Shown: piece by piece, positions 17,601 to 24,193 of the stretch
How positions within the stretch are numbered: the stretch's first letter is position 1
Layout of the letters: every line of letters starts with the position of its first letter
NCBI GenBank assembly: GCA_016282835.1
Contig: JAEELR010000141.1
Location: 1-35,514 of the forward strand
DNA length: 35,514 nt
DNA from: Treponema sp.
GTDB taxonomy: Bacteria; Spirochaetota; Spirochaetia; Treponematales; Treponemataceae
Reading direction: 5' to 3'
Position numbers and translations under genes: made by a program
Notes under the pieces: generated by a model
What the model saw: the letters and a program-made list of their open reading frames with translations, nothing else
Told to the model about the DNA's origin: nothing
The model's database searches: none

Positions 17601-19943
17601 GCCATGGAAGAAGGCAACGGACTTGCAGAGCTTGCAAAACCAATGTACGATAAGAAGATGTGGGACGACGACGGAGCCCTTATCCAGCCGCCGACCTTCC
17701 GTGCCGTTGCAGACATAGTACTTGATATTGTGGGGAACGCAACCGGACACAAGTGGATTGGTTATATAGATGATGCACTCTTTGCAACCTTAGACATAAC
17801 AGGAGGCTACAAAACACCGGAAGAAGTAGGCCTTGAACTCGGAAAAAAAGCCCTCACAAGCGCAGTAAGCTATGGTGCAAGCTCAATAGGCAGAGCCGCC
17901 AGTGCAGCCGCCAGTGCAGCCATAACAAACACCGCCGCCAACGTAGCCGCCAAGGCCGGAATTAGTGTAGCCCAGAGTTATGCAACAAGTGTAGCAACTA
18001 ATGCAATCAATAGTGTTAATATAAAAGACGGCAAACTTGATTTTGACGGAGAAGGCTTTGGAAAATCACTGTACAGCAAAGACACAATAGCAGGTGCATT
18101 AAGTTCTGGAGTAAATGTTGCTGTAACTTCAGGAGCTCAAAATTTCTTACTTAAAGATGGTAATGGTATTGAGCTTACAGAGAATGTATTTAATACAAAT
18201 GCACTAAATACAATGGCAGGCCTTACAGGAAATGCAGCAGCAGCCCTTACAGAATATGCAATAAGCGGACATACAACAGTAAACCTTATAAATACCAGTA
18301 TGTTTGGATTAAAAAATAAAGACTTAAAAACTGATACTCTCTCAACAATGCACAAAGGACTCTTTGCAGTGACCTTTGACAGTGAAGAAGGTGTAAGTTC
18401 AACAATCAGCTCGGCAGGATTCGACATGAATCTTGGAAATATTGCCACTGCCATGAACGGTCTTCATGACATAACAAAAATAACATCTGCAAAAGTATCA
18501 TCTGCATTTGGCAGCCAGGAAGATATAAGCACCCTTAATTCAGTAAATATGATGGGGTATACATACTCTGAACAAAATAAGTCATTAGCGAAAGATATAT
18601 GGAATGGCAGGAAAAAAGTTAAATATGAAAAAATGGAAGATAAAATTCTTGGAAGGGCAGATGAAAAAAATAATACAATATATATAAGTGATAAACTATT
18701 GGCCGGTGGTATAGAAGGTTCAGCACAGTTAGCTTCAATGTTTAGTCATGAAGGCTTACATATTGATGGTTACGATGAAGTTCAATCTAGAATAGGTGGA
18801 TATGATACGTATGCACAACTTCAACTGATGTTTGGAGTAACAGGTGAAAAATATGATTCAATATCAGATATTGCTTATATGACAGAGATATATAAACAAT
18901 ATGGAGAGCAGGGGGTATTCACACAATTGTTCTTTGGAGAAACTTTCAATCAGGAAAATTTAAAAAATGATTTATACCTTGCAACAATTATAGATCCAGG
19001 ATGGAGACAAAGTGAAGAAATTAATAGAGGTATTCCTTTAGGTAATGGATTAACAGAAGAAAATGTTAGGAAATATAATAATTCTCAAAAAGAACTGGCA
19101 TATGAAAAATATAAAAAAGATGAGTATGATAAATTTACACAAATAGAAGGAAATGAAGATATAAACTTTGAAGACTTTTCTCCAAAAATTTCAGATAACG
19201 ATTTTAGTGATGAGATGGCAAAAAATTATGGATATATAAAAGCTGATTATTCAGACTTACGCTTAACAGGGTGTACACTTTCTACGGCAGCATATATAGC
19301 ATATTCTATTACAGGTAATATGATGTCATTACAGGAAGCAAATCAATTATTGAAAGATAATAATATTTTTGTTCCGTCGTGGGGAAAAGATAAAGATGGT
19401 AATTGGCAAATTGTAGATGCTGGACAAAAGACTTTACTTACATATGACGATAGAATATACGAAAAGGCTGTCAATACTTTAGCAAAAGTAGAATATGATG
19501 TCGTAAAAGTAGATAGCCAGTGGACTCCTAATAGTGAAAAAAGTCTTGAATCCTTTATAAAATCAAAGTTATATGATGATGAAGGCTATTTTATACACTT
19601 AAGGACAAATACTGAAAAACATAAGGATGACTTAAATTATCATTCAGTTTTATTAAATGGATTAATTGAGAAGGATATGTCAAGATCTTCAATTCCAGAA
19701 CAATATTGGAAGTATCAATCAACAATCCAAGCACTGAGTGTTCTTGACCCATGGGAGTCGACAATAGGAACAAGAAAATTAAATGAAATTGGAAGAGCTG
19801 ATTCTTATAAGCTCACAGATTATGGTCGTATTTTCCAAAATAATAGACAAAAATATAATGGAAGTTATAATTATATTAGATACATTTACGCTAAACATAA
19901 TGAATATAAGTATAGATTTGGAGATAATAAATATGGTTTCTAA
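8697..19943 (+). CDS. Giant secreted/surface coiled-coil protein with metallo- and cysteine-peptidase-like C-terminus
   Basis: At 3748 residues this is one of the longest bacterial proteins. It starts with a hydrophobic signal-like segment (residues ~13-31, LLPAQS). Tryptophan-rich coiled coil follows (~40-440), then very AT-rich, Lys/Glu/Asn-rich coiled coil to ~2200, a hydrophobic hairpin (~2212-2260), and a second tryptophan-rich block (~2530-2620). Next is a conserved-looking module (~2930-3030: MGIIMLDIQWNAMEEG, RAVADIVLDIVG) and an alanine-rich stretch (~3055-3100). The AT-rich C-terminal tip contains HEGLH (3351-3355), a zinc-peptidase motif, and then GCTLSTAA (Cys3526), NYHSVLLNG (His3649) and LDPW (Asp3684), ordered as in C39/papain-like cysteine peptidases. 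The stalk resembles Leptospira TIGR04388-type long proteins from memory. I infer a polymorphic-toxin or surface-effector role. The gene is intact and overlaps the next one by 11 bases. Confidence 0.75.
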   Translation: MRKEKSERTPNRFRAIAVIIQFSMFINLLPAQSIGSSRDQGKVRLEHFLEKASYARNEEEWMRIAEEGMLSALGAWEGEVSEFIENDAEYLSAKEDYEKETEKAYIEWKAKRYAEEKDAFERSVVRKILNESAAEWNYLDSDGNQTRMIEESQVKDARNQWYEYAEGLVNEYLETTDFTSQIMLGINDYTTKLSEDEKKEIISKANSSYKKIKRNEYRDVLEIESNDLMRYMLYDQYSLRKKTDAEAAAIIATGLANETNVLTTQNMNNVFSQIDTIVEMNEDEIQTAEEQWLSNFSRVMEDSLAKWDEAEREFLIKRSEWEKDAVETYVNDEEVWQKAMDTLKQKRNEWNKEILAKLEEGRNRWARQRNELQKELDKVLTEYEAKLENEKSVKEKILDVQISTYEKSREILAMNFEGIQGWYNHWTERYNGLYSYWKTEDASKLEELSSFIDNSTGPNAFEQSSYSITQDDLIKVINMINAWKNMYKQAVMNELTKSNQKIQEKIDSKNIEIEENKLKIADSQVKINNSNSSITYSQEQDYNKQNQKYTEENELLLEDIRKLTETQNQIKQKISDLDKIIVVKTSIEDLKDFSNKSIIANQKEMKDFIEGVLATGFIEKKDEQIFDCNDLVYGSEEVLYGWLSNHLQYVDNCKNAIKGIFKNAGTGEVLKLGENDMTFSYDELEAEYIKATAVKEYWQERVDILDACVKYIQNETSTSDTLQRTEEKLDEAMSLYDAACTEYEIQVKELESLSILVDNARTTLQNDQEEIKNKFDALKNAKKDYEEKQTAYNGISNDTLKARIEAVVSKINNLNISNENEKELQLSEYYNAVQNLYNIERTKQLIELKNILENGSATNNPVTLEVLKNTSLNIQTFLSKDMHTFSSGVNTIPIYNQEERRLIEEAWNNRNETEDNDNRKQQFLEEIISLAVKKINISNEKEYERRSRAIDYLDDKSIDIEPIDENTITEIKIRNLLKAAQYAIEKGKEYNILTDDEIKDFNDELKRLLSDDENEKSLKEKINESQFQILIDRILCGNGLFYANNSNISINSTNDTLNDLESRNHYDPYSLLNKIIDYEYEILMWTNGVVTNSKNVVILEINANVKTDYSDYNNTYLNEKNEDAKNRIKNLIKEPSGLSNDRNEIIKYVINLYDASYGLSEGGNEALQRYISEILRQKIVENSSIYKFNEEKYKEKNKHLVEKQNVINEILTWNQVNDISNIINVLKSDLYNSKKEDEQFKKQTEELYKAYKEYASALVFTDLIKTQKTELIINKNTETILEILDRNYNAGEEYDYAIEVFLQEVAEDAVRIYTDSYKDFTEIQKAFFESITGKSTEENEEKNKLLKQLSYRNDIIDIKEKKIPDLKKVYLEYYLEEEKTFTAIKSAVFEEEEITRLSTEFTNIDEEFTKIIKKILKENENQTYETVYKKALEIIIKEYNDEIEKYNIAAEEKNKNITKPEEKIELKSTIKLPEEFSLYDENSLKIFEQEEKERRVNAYLLENKITDYDLEKIYTDWYSYYRSGSNVLYVYLSVYDSNLELLKEVVEYADIKAEQNAPKDINIEKIRNYIKLKDIINSYSPYFDGDAKTWLDNQNLELTEEEYDAIYEELVYGTYYGTESHYEEQISNLFNITGGYVTSTKLIRKTNDNSSIINNIINQIINAEQTEAYKINIDLMIDQIAATHSGEDLSYQAEIETKVNDNNIKNGVEGTFTITTVNNSPFYSNVYSRFFTEANKLPKYSQSFDDDISAIKQKIEKKTEELDEIDRLRQGYLEQLKAEYKILEVNQENLEGMLTKLRNAQKAVDDAKNSYDEAVNQYNKSLKNYQAKVDDYSKQLVNVDKSYTTMEAKRVDYRSASELHEWAENTYLRTETESKVVGDLDDVKVAVKYVSPEEKLELAKQSLRAATISEEVLDELQNDLSGVNGSVTAFTEKYKKEYKEYREAERNYYIARILSAEVSSAITTQRKKVESLEMEEQGAISRLLIINNYNPKSIEEPYKLNESVKKLISLNKTGSRYTVSLNYDIGIDENNDAYLKKIKDSCDDDIFKQYLNWELGIDKYTAFDEKYNNRLSQEEAQQWLRAMNDEPDSHLSKVVLAAMYLECLCIDKEIIDGENIGSYINVLSKNVKDVNGLTKLHGIDYPSTMASYLKSILADCWVSADKEDVAKYLLYKDTYLNSALKLESRAINYLRVEAMKKTIDYAEDKKQEYNILGGIAAVEAAFYIGIACAPFGIGAWALIPAGLAAAVSAYEFIKARDVGDIIDIISSVKRGDWSNYEKNRDYLINGIKKWDDITLTKENNIKRLNKMLYGKDDSELKGGIGVPPLTYNQLETALRESLSFSKVLTINEISDLVSEKVYEEIKGFTSTEQALSKIEEYYHNKSIENRKKMDLKVLGKAEDGTIADDSLIETQKTDASEYYEVLNKYLTNEQELTEESKATAKAKLKTLAEKAWGQGTYRSNVYNTNIVKVYSDDDLLNKNKVMYNRGIESYLYPEKGEGIIHSFQNSYKKALEDEIKLKLEVRKAENALIMSDLLEQERNWTIQMSYILSVADLEWNKAEKRLNNERNQWRNDYKSAYEQKIKEWNANYTQFQEEKRDWIMSAYMNASEGKWNELTAGYDIEREKIIKNVMEKSGLIGRMKDAVTALSEDTDAYVESLTSSGILKNIMNYASDLSARAGYGMKRAKRGNVISTEADNWLAAAINQSAERQNDYEKTAQKLSEQKAQEQLRETIDGYMAQIDAQNTGMREWEIETVQSSGYTVNGRSIKRTAIIDSTLMNNVKKTQTVAMYEDFKTVRPETDISTSNGQNAQNAMEKIILAMDSVKQWAVKIFGRKDFDKNGDVVTRERFVNRKSGTKSAESLITGYEENARTLDLQQKELENSGKVKVLEDLEKKIKDKGWDKLSKDEQDKYNELSGEIVRLSDGALNEWIGYAPVMTDKPDYKKDKKANVKYEGYGQMGIIMLDIQWNAMEEGNGLAELAKPMYDKKMWDDDGALIQPPTFRAVADIVLDIVGNATGHKWIGYIDDALFATLDITGGYKTPEEVGLELGKKALTSAVSYGASSIGRAASAAASAAITNTAANVAAKAGISVAQSYATSVATNAINSVNIKDGKLDFDGEGFGKSLYSKDTIAGALSSGVNVAVTSGAQNFLLKDGNGIELTENVFNTNALNTMAGLTGNAAAALTEYAISGHTTVNLINTSMFGLKNKDLKTDTLSTMHKGLFAVTFDSEEGVSSTISSAGFDMNLGNIATAMNGLHDITKITSAKVSSAFGSQEDISTLNSVNMMGYTYSEQNKSLAKDIWNGRKKVKYEKMEDKILGRADEKNNTIYISDKLLAGGIEGSAQLASMFSHEGLHIDGYDEVQSRIGGYDTYAQLQLMFGVTGEKYDSISDIAYMTEIYKQYGEQGVFTQLFFGETFNQENLKNDLYLATIIDPGWRQSEEINRGIPLGNGLTEENVRKYNNSQKELAYEKYKKDEYDKFTQIEGNEDINFEDFSPKISDNDFSDEMAKNYGYIKADYSDLRLTGCTLSTAAYIAYSITGNMMSLQEANQLLKDNNIFVPSWGKDKDGNWQIVDAGQKTLLTYDDRIYEKAVNTLAKVEYDVVKVDSQWTPNSEKSLESFIKSKLYDDEGYFIHLRTNTEKHKDDLNYHSVLLNGLIEKDMSRSSIPEQYWKYQSTIQALSVLDPWESTIGTRKLNEIGRADSYKLTDYGRIFQNNRQKYNGSYNYIRYIYAKHNEYKYRFGDNKYGF
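17506..17719 (+). repeat. Source copy of the duplicated conserved module in the giant gene
   Basis: This 214-base stretch of the giant gene (residues ~2937-3007, including KYEGYGQMGII and LAELAKPMYDKKMW) is matched by about nine in ten bases at 21040-21252. It lies in the higher-GC conserved module just upstream of the variable-looking tip. Confidence 0.9.
17895..17918 (+). repeat. Two tandem copies of a 12-base repeat in the Ala-rich segment
   Basis: GCCGCCAGTGCA occurs twice head to tail (17895-17906 and 17907-17918) and encodes the Ala-Ala-Ser-Ala pattern of the alanine-rich region. The multiple of three means copy-number change would keep the frame. Confidence 0.85.
19920..19923 (+). promoter_or_regulatory. 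Ribosome binding site of the SH3 protein inside the giant gene
   Basis: GGAG lies nine bases before the ATG at 19933, within the last codons of the giant gene. It fixes this start over in-frame ATGs further upstream, which would lack a signal peptide and such a site. Confidence 0.65.
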
Positions 19944-21015
19944 AAAAATATTTATTTCAATACTTTTTATATTTGTTACAATTCCGTTTTTTTCATATAG
20001 TTTTGAGGATATCAAAGAGATTGAAAAAATTAGATGGATTGATTGCGGAGAAGATATTCTAGATTTTCATGAAATAGAAAAGATAGAATTTCAATTTTAT
20101 AAACCGCCAGTTGTTTCATATTATAAGTTTTATTATATACAAAATGTTGATTTAAGAAATGTTGGTGATGGCAATACGTCAATAAAAAAAGGAGATTTTT
20201 GGATTGAATGTGAATATATCTCGGATTATTTTATATTGGATTTTTCTGAAACAAAAATTTCTGAATTAAATTCAAAGCCAGAATCATATTTTTCTAGAAT
20301 GCAAAGGTATAATACGAACAGTTTATTTGAGGATTATATACGAGAAGATAACAGACAAAACGATATACATAATTTATGTACTTCTTATGTAAACAAAAAG
20401 TATCCTGATAGAAAATTGTTGATAGAAAAAAAAGACAATCTGGACTTTGATGGATTTGTGAAAGTTTCTGACAATAATTTAATGCTGGATGAAAAAGGTC
20501 GTCATTTTATAAAATATGATTCATTAACAAATTCTTTTTCGACAGATTCCTTGTATTCCAAAAAATATAAAAAACTAGAAGGTAATGGTAATGATTCATT
20601 TAAAATAGAAATCTTAAAGTATAATGAATACGAGAAACTTCTGTTATTAGATACTCCAAAGTATACAAGACCATATGTACCAATGGAAGATTTCTTTACA
20701 CCGAATACTTCAGAAGTTTGTATTGAAAAGCCTTATGATGAGCGCATGAATGAAATTCTTTTTTATTCTAATTCTGATTTTAATTCTGAAATACTAAAAT
20801 CAATTAATGGAAAAGAATCTCTTATTGGTAAAGTTGTTGAATCAAAAGAAAAAATGGAAGAGTATAATGGAAAAATATCAAAATGGGTAAAAGTTAGATT
20901 GAGAGATGGATTTGAGGGCTGGATATGGGGACGAGATATAATTTTGTATGATTGGCCTTCTGGTTATGATTATGAAAAAGTAAAACGTTATGTAAAATAT
21001 AATACTGTAAAGTAA
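19933..21015 (+). CDS. Secreted protein with C-terminal SH3-like domain, partner of the giant gene
   Basis: The chosen start gives 360 residues with a signal peptide (MVSKKIFISILFIFVTIPFF, cleavage near SYS-FED). The frame is open further upstream, but only inside the giant gene. The middle is charged and aromatic and I do not recognise it. The end (~residues 300-345: IGKVVESKEKMEEYNGKI, then WVKVRLRDGFEGWIWG) matches the bacterial SH3 (SH3b) pattern, a small barrel that often binds cell-wall peptide or protein partners. The start overlaps the giant gene by 11 bases and both share the same AT-rich composition, so they are likely translated together and may have been inherited as a unit. By position it could be an immunity or accessory protein for the giant protein's enzymatic tip; a secreted location would suit a peptidase acting outside the cytoplasm. 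This role is inferred. Confidence 0.7.
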   Translation: MVSKKIFISILFIFVTIPFFSYSFEDIKEIEKIRWIDCGEDILDFHEIEKIEFQFYKPPVVSYYKFYYIQNVDLRNVGDGNTSIKKGDFWIECEYISDYFILDFSETKISELNSKPESYFSRMQRYNTNSLFEDYIREDNRQNDIHNLCTSYVNKKYPDRKLLIEKKDNLDFDGFVKVSDNNLMLDEKGRHFIKYDSLTNSFSTDSLYSKKYKKLEGNGNDSFKIEILKYNEYEKLLLLDTPKYTRPYVPMEDFFTPNTSEVCIEKPYDERMNEILFYSNSDFNSEILKSINGKESLIGKVVESKEKMEEYNGKISKWVKVRLRDGFEGWIWGRDIILYDWPSGYDYEKVKRYVKYNTVK

Positions 21016-21039
21016 ATTTCAGGAGCATTAGATAATGTG

Positions 21040-21252
21040 CCGATAAACCTGATTACAAAAAAGACAAGAAAGCTAATGTAAAATATGAAGGTTACGGCCA
21101 GATGGGCATAATAAGCTGGACATTCAGTGGAATGCCATGGAAGAAGGCCACGGACTTGCAGAGCTTGCAAAACCGATGTACGATAAGAAGATGTGGGACG
21201 ACAACGGAGCCCTTATACAGCCGCCGACCTTCAGAGCTGTTGCAGACATAGT
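21040..21252 (+). pseudogene. Frameshifted orphan fragment of a giant-protein gene
   Basis: The stretch matches 17506-17719 of the giant gene at about nine in ten bases, starting abruptly at CCGATAA and ending at GACATAGT. One base is missing around 21113-21120, so the first part (DKPDYKKDKKANVKYEG) and the second part (MEEGHGLAELAKPMYDKK) are in different frames, and there is no start or remaining gene body. It fills most of the gap between the SH3 gene and the convergent RND operon. It is a decayed relic of a second giant gene or of a recombination event, not a functional gene. Confidence 0.88.
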
Positions 21253-21277
21253 GTTAGTTGTGGTTCCAGCTCTCTTG

Positions 21278-24193
21278 TTATTCCTTTTCAAACTTTCCAT
21301 ACACCCCACAGAACATAAACAAGCTAACCAATAAGGAGTTTAGTACTCCAAAGAACATAAAGAAAGCAAGACTCTTTGAAAAGGAATCTTTACAGCAAAT
21401 ATAAAGTGGGATACTGCTGATAATTGTTGTTAGTGATGTTACCAGAATGCTTTTGATTTTTTCTCGTAATTTATAATGAATATTTCCTTTTTTTGATTCC
21501 CCAATGTATATAGAGTTATTTACACTGATTCCTGATAAAACTACAAGGCCTACTATATCTCCCAATATTAAAGATGTATTTGTAATTAGTCTTATTCCAA
21601 GCGGAAGTACACAGGAAACAGGTATGATAGAAAGGAGTATAAGTGTTTTCTTTGGCTTTTCAGAAAGAGCTGTAAGAATAAGGAATATTGCAATAATACA
21701 AATAAAGAATACACAAATAAGAAGTTTATAATTATAGTTCATTGTTTCAATTTCTCTTGGGAACGAAAAACCGTAACCTTTGTCTAAATCAATTGTATTA
21801 AGAGTCTGTTTTATGGCTGTAACAGCTTTATTCATACTCATATCATTAATTTCAACTGTAAAAAAGGCTGCGTGACGGCCATCTTTTCTGTATAGTTTGC
21901 CACTTGAAAAATTCTGCTGGATTAAACCTAATGATGGAAGTATCTGATAAGAGCCCTGGGTTGGAATATGCAGACTTTCAATTCTTGAAAGTTTAGTATT
22001 GTGTAAGTCTTTACCAACAATTCTAATATCTTGTTCTGTTCCATCCTGCAACCATTTGTCAGCAACTGGGCCAAAAAGCATCCAGCGTAGGGAAGTTGAT
22101 AGAGACTCTACTGTAAGTCCATTGATAAATAGTTTTTCTTTTTCTGGTATAAAATTTATTTGTTCTTCTGCACGTTTGAAATTTAATACTGAAGAATCTG
22201 CTATGTTGAATCTAACTAAGAGCTGACTGGCTTTTTCTGCATATTCTTTACATTGTTTTTCATCATCTCCAATTACGGCTATTTCCATTTCAATATGTTT
22301 TTTACTTTTGTTTTGCGTAGAGCCGGGAATGTAAAGAAATCCTTCTGGAACTAAATCTGTATAAGGGGACAATTGTGCTGTTAATTTTTTATATGTTGTT
22401 TTTTTATCGTAAAAGCCAATATCTATATCTGCAGAACCTTTTCTTGATTCTGTTCTTATATACTTTACTTCTGGAATTTTTTGAACTTCAGTTACAAAGT
22501 CATTTAAGGAATCATCTATATATATTCCTTTTATTTCTGGTTCATAGTCTGCAGAACAATAAATGACACTGCTTTGGTCGATTAATGAAATATCTCTCCC
22601 GTTTATAAAGAATAAAAAGACTGGTAAAAAGAGCAAAATTAAATATATATATGAAATTTTATTTTTTGATTTTGTTGAATTTCTACTGCATAAGAAACTG
22701 AGTCTGAAAGTTTTTCTCTGTATCTTGTTAAATACTCTGCCAGGAATTATTTCTTTTTTATTTTTATATGAATAGATAAATGATGGTATAAAGATTATTG
22801 AAATAATGATTGAATTCAAAATCATTATAGTCATTGTAACCGCAATTATTTTTACCCCTGGTATTATTGAATCTAAAAAATATAGTGGAAGAAGGACTAA
22901 TAATGTTGTTGCCGCTGCTGCAATTATTGACAATATATAGTTTCCGATTTTATTAAGGAATATATTTTCTGTTTCACAGCTCTCTGAAACTTCACCAATA
23001 ATTAAAACTGGATCTGCTATAAGTCCTAAAGAAATAGTTATTCCGGCAATTGTATTCTGGTTTACATTCATCTTGAGTAATTGGAGTAAACCAAGTGTCC
23101 AGATAATATCTAAAAGCATTGTGATTAATACAGTTAATGTGATTCTTAAATTTCTAAAAAAGAAGGGAACTAACAGAATTACAAATATAAAACTTTGAAG
23201 TAATGCAAGAAGAACATTTTTTAGGAGCTTTAACTGTTCTTCTCCATTATCATATAGGATGTTAAATGAAAGTTCTTCATCAGCATATTTTGAGAGAATA
23301 TTTTTACAACCTTTTGATATATTAATTGAATTTCCATTTGAATCAGACTTAATATGAATACATATACATTCGCTGCCATTAATTCTTACGTATTCATCAT
23401 TTTCACGGTAGGTTTCTTTAATGTCTGCCAGGTACATTAATTTTGTATATCCTTCGCCAACTTTTACCGGTAAGTTTTTGATTTCTTCAAGTGTGTGTAA
23501 TTTTGTATCAAATATTATATTTATATTTTCCTGATCTAAAGAAATATAGGAACCCGGACTTACGGCATTTCCATCTTGAATTATTGAAGAATAGGCTGCA
23601 GGATTCTGTCCGGCACTGGTGCTTTTTTCAGCATCAAAAGACACTAGAATTTCTTTTTGCTTTCCTCCTGCAACAATTACTTCAGAAACTCCATCTATAC
23701 TTTCAAACTGCTTTTTCAGTTTGTTTTCTGCCCAGTCTCTGATTTCATTTATATCTTTATTCCCATTTATAGCAATTGTAAATACACTTTTATCATTTGC
23801 AGATGATGAATAAATTCTTGGCTTTTGAACGTCTGATGGAAGATTGTTGTATAAATTATCAACAATATTTCTTAATTCAAGATATGTACGTGTTGTGTTT
23901 ATTTTTTTCTCAAAAAAAGCAGAAGTATACGATTTATTATATTCACTGGAAGAACGAAGCTCAAAAAGTCCTTCAAGTTCTATAAGCTTCTCTTCAAGAG
24001 GAATAGTAATTAACTGTTCTATTTTGTCTGAATCTACACCGTAATAATTAAATTCAATACTATATATATTATATTTTTGATTGTTTAACTGGCCAAAGTC
24101 AATATTTAATAATGATGTTATAAAAATAATTGTAATTGCACAGAGTATGAAAAATACAGGAGTTTTCTTTTTATACCAGTTTGCTAAATTCAT
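21278..24193 (-). CDS. RND efflux permease, second of a pair (divergent)
   Basis: The 971-residue inner-membrane protein has the AcrB-type layout: a first helix (~12-31), a large periplasmic loop, a cluster of helices 2-6 (~325-475), a second periplasmic loop and a final cluster of helices. It would export a substrate using the proton gradient, with the adaptor and TolC-like channel encoded upstream. The helix-4 region reads GLIADPVLIIGE: only one of the two AcrB aspartates is kept and the usual ENI is lost. The helix-10 region reads GISVNNSIYIGE, with Asn in place of the AcrB lysine. It is the last gene of the operon, and its ATG overlaps the stop of the preceding permease by four bases (ATGA), with AAGGA upstream. 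Paired permeases recall heteromeric MdtBC-type pumps. Confidence 0.9.
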   Translation of the reverse strand: MNLANWYKKKTPVFFILCAITIIFITSLLNIDFGQLNNQKYNIYSIEFNYYGVDSDKIEQLITIPLEEKLIELEGLFELRSSSEYNKSYTSAFFEKKINTTRTYLELRNIVDNLYNNLPSDVQKPRIYSSSANDKSVFTIAINGNKDINEIRDWAENKLKKQFESIDGVSEVIVAGGKQKEILVSFDAEKSTSAGQNPAAYSSIIQDGNAVSPGSYISLDQENINIIFDTKLHTLEEIKNLPVKVGEGYTKLMYLADIKETYRENDEYVRINGSECICIHIKSDSNGNSINISKGCKNILSKYADEELSFNILYDNGEEQLKLLKNVLLALLQSFIFVILLVPFFFRNLRITLTVLITMLLDIIWTLGLLQLLKMNVNQNTIAGITISLGLIADPVLIIGEVSESCETENIFLNKIGNYILSIIAAAATTLLVLLPLYFLDSIIPGVKIIAVTMTIMILNSIIISIIFIPSFIYSYKNKKEIIPGRVFNKIQRKTFRLSFLCSRNSTKSKNKISYIYLILLFLPVFLFFINGRDISLIDQSSVIYCSADYEPEIKGIYIDDSLNDFVTEVQKIPEVKYIRTESRKGSADIDIGFYDKKTTYKKLTAQLSPYTDLVPEGFLYIPGSTQNKSKKHIEMEIAVIGDDEKQCKEYAEKASQLLVRFNIADSSVLNFKRAEEQINFIPEKEKLFINGLTVESLSTSLRWMLFGPVADKWLQDGTEQDIRIVGKDLHNTKLSRIESLHIPTQGSYQILPSLGLIQQNFSSGKLYRKDGRHAAFFTVEINDMSMNKAVTAIKQTLNTIDLDKGYGFSFPREIETMNYNYKLLICVFFICIIAIFLILTALSEKPKKTLILLSIIPVSCVLPLGIRLITNTSLILGDIVGLVVLSGISVNNSIYIGESKKGNIHYKLREKIKSILVTSLTTIISSIPLYICCKDSFSKSLAFFMFFGVLNSLLVSLFMFCGVYGKFEKE

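Noticed and set aside
19783..19932. A longer start for the SH3 protein inside the giant gene
   Set aside because: The extra 50 residues are an off-frame reading of the giant gene and would bury the signal peptide; GGAG points to the ATG at 19933.
21137..21334. A 65-codon plus-strand frame over the orphan fragment
   Set aside because: It is the second-frame half of the frameshifted duplicate running into unrelated sequence antisense to the RND gene, not a gene.
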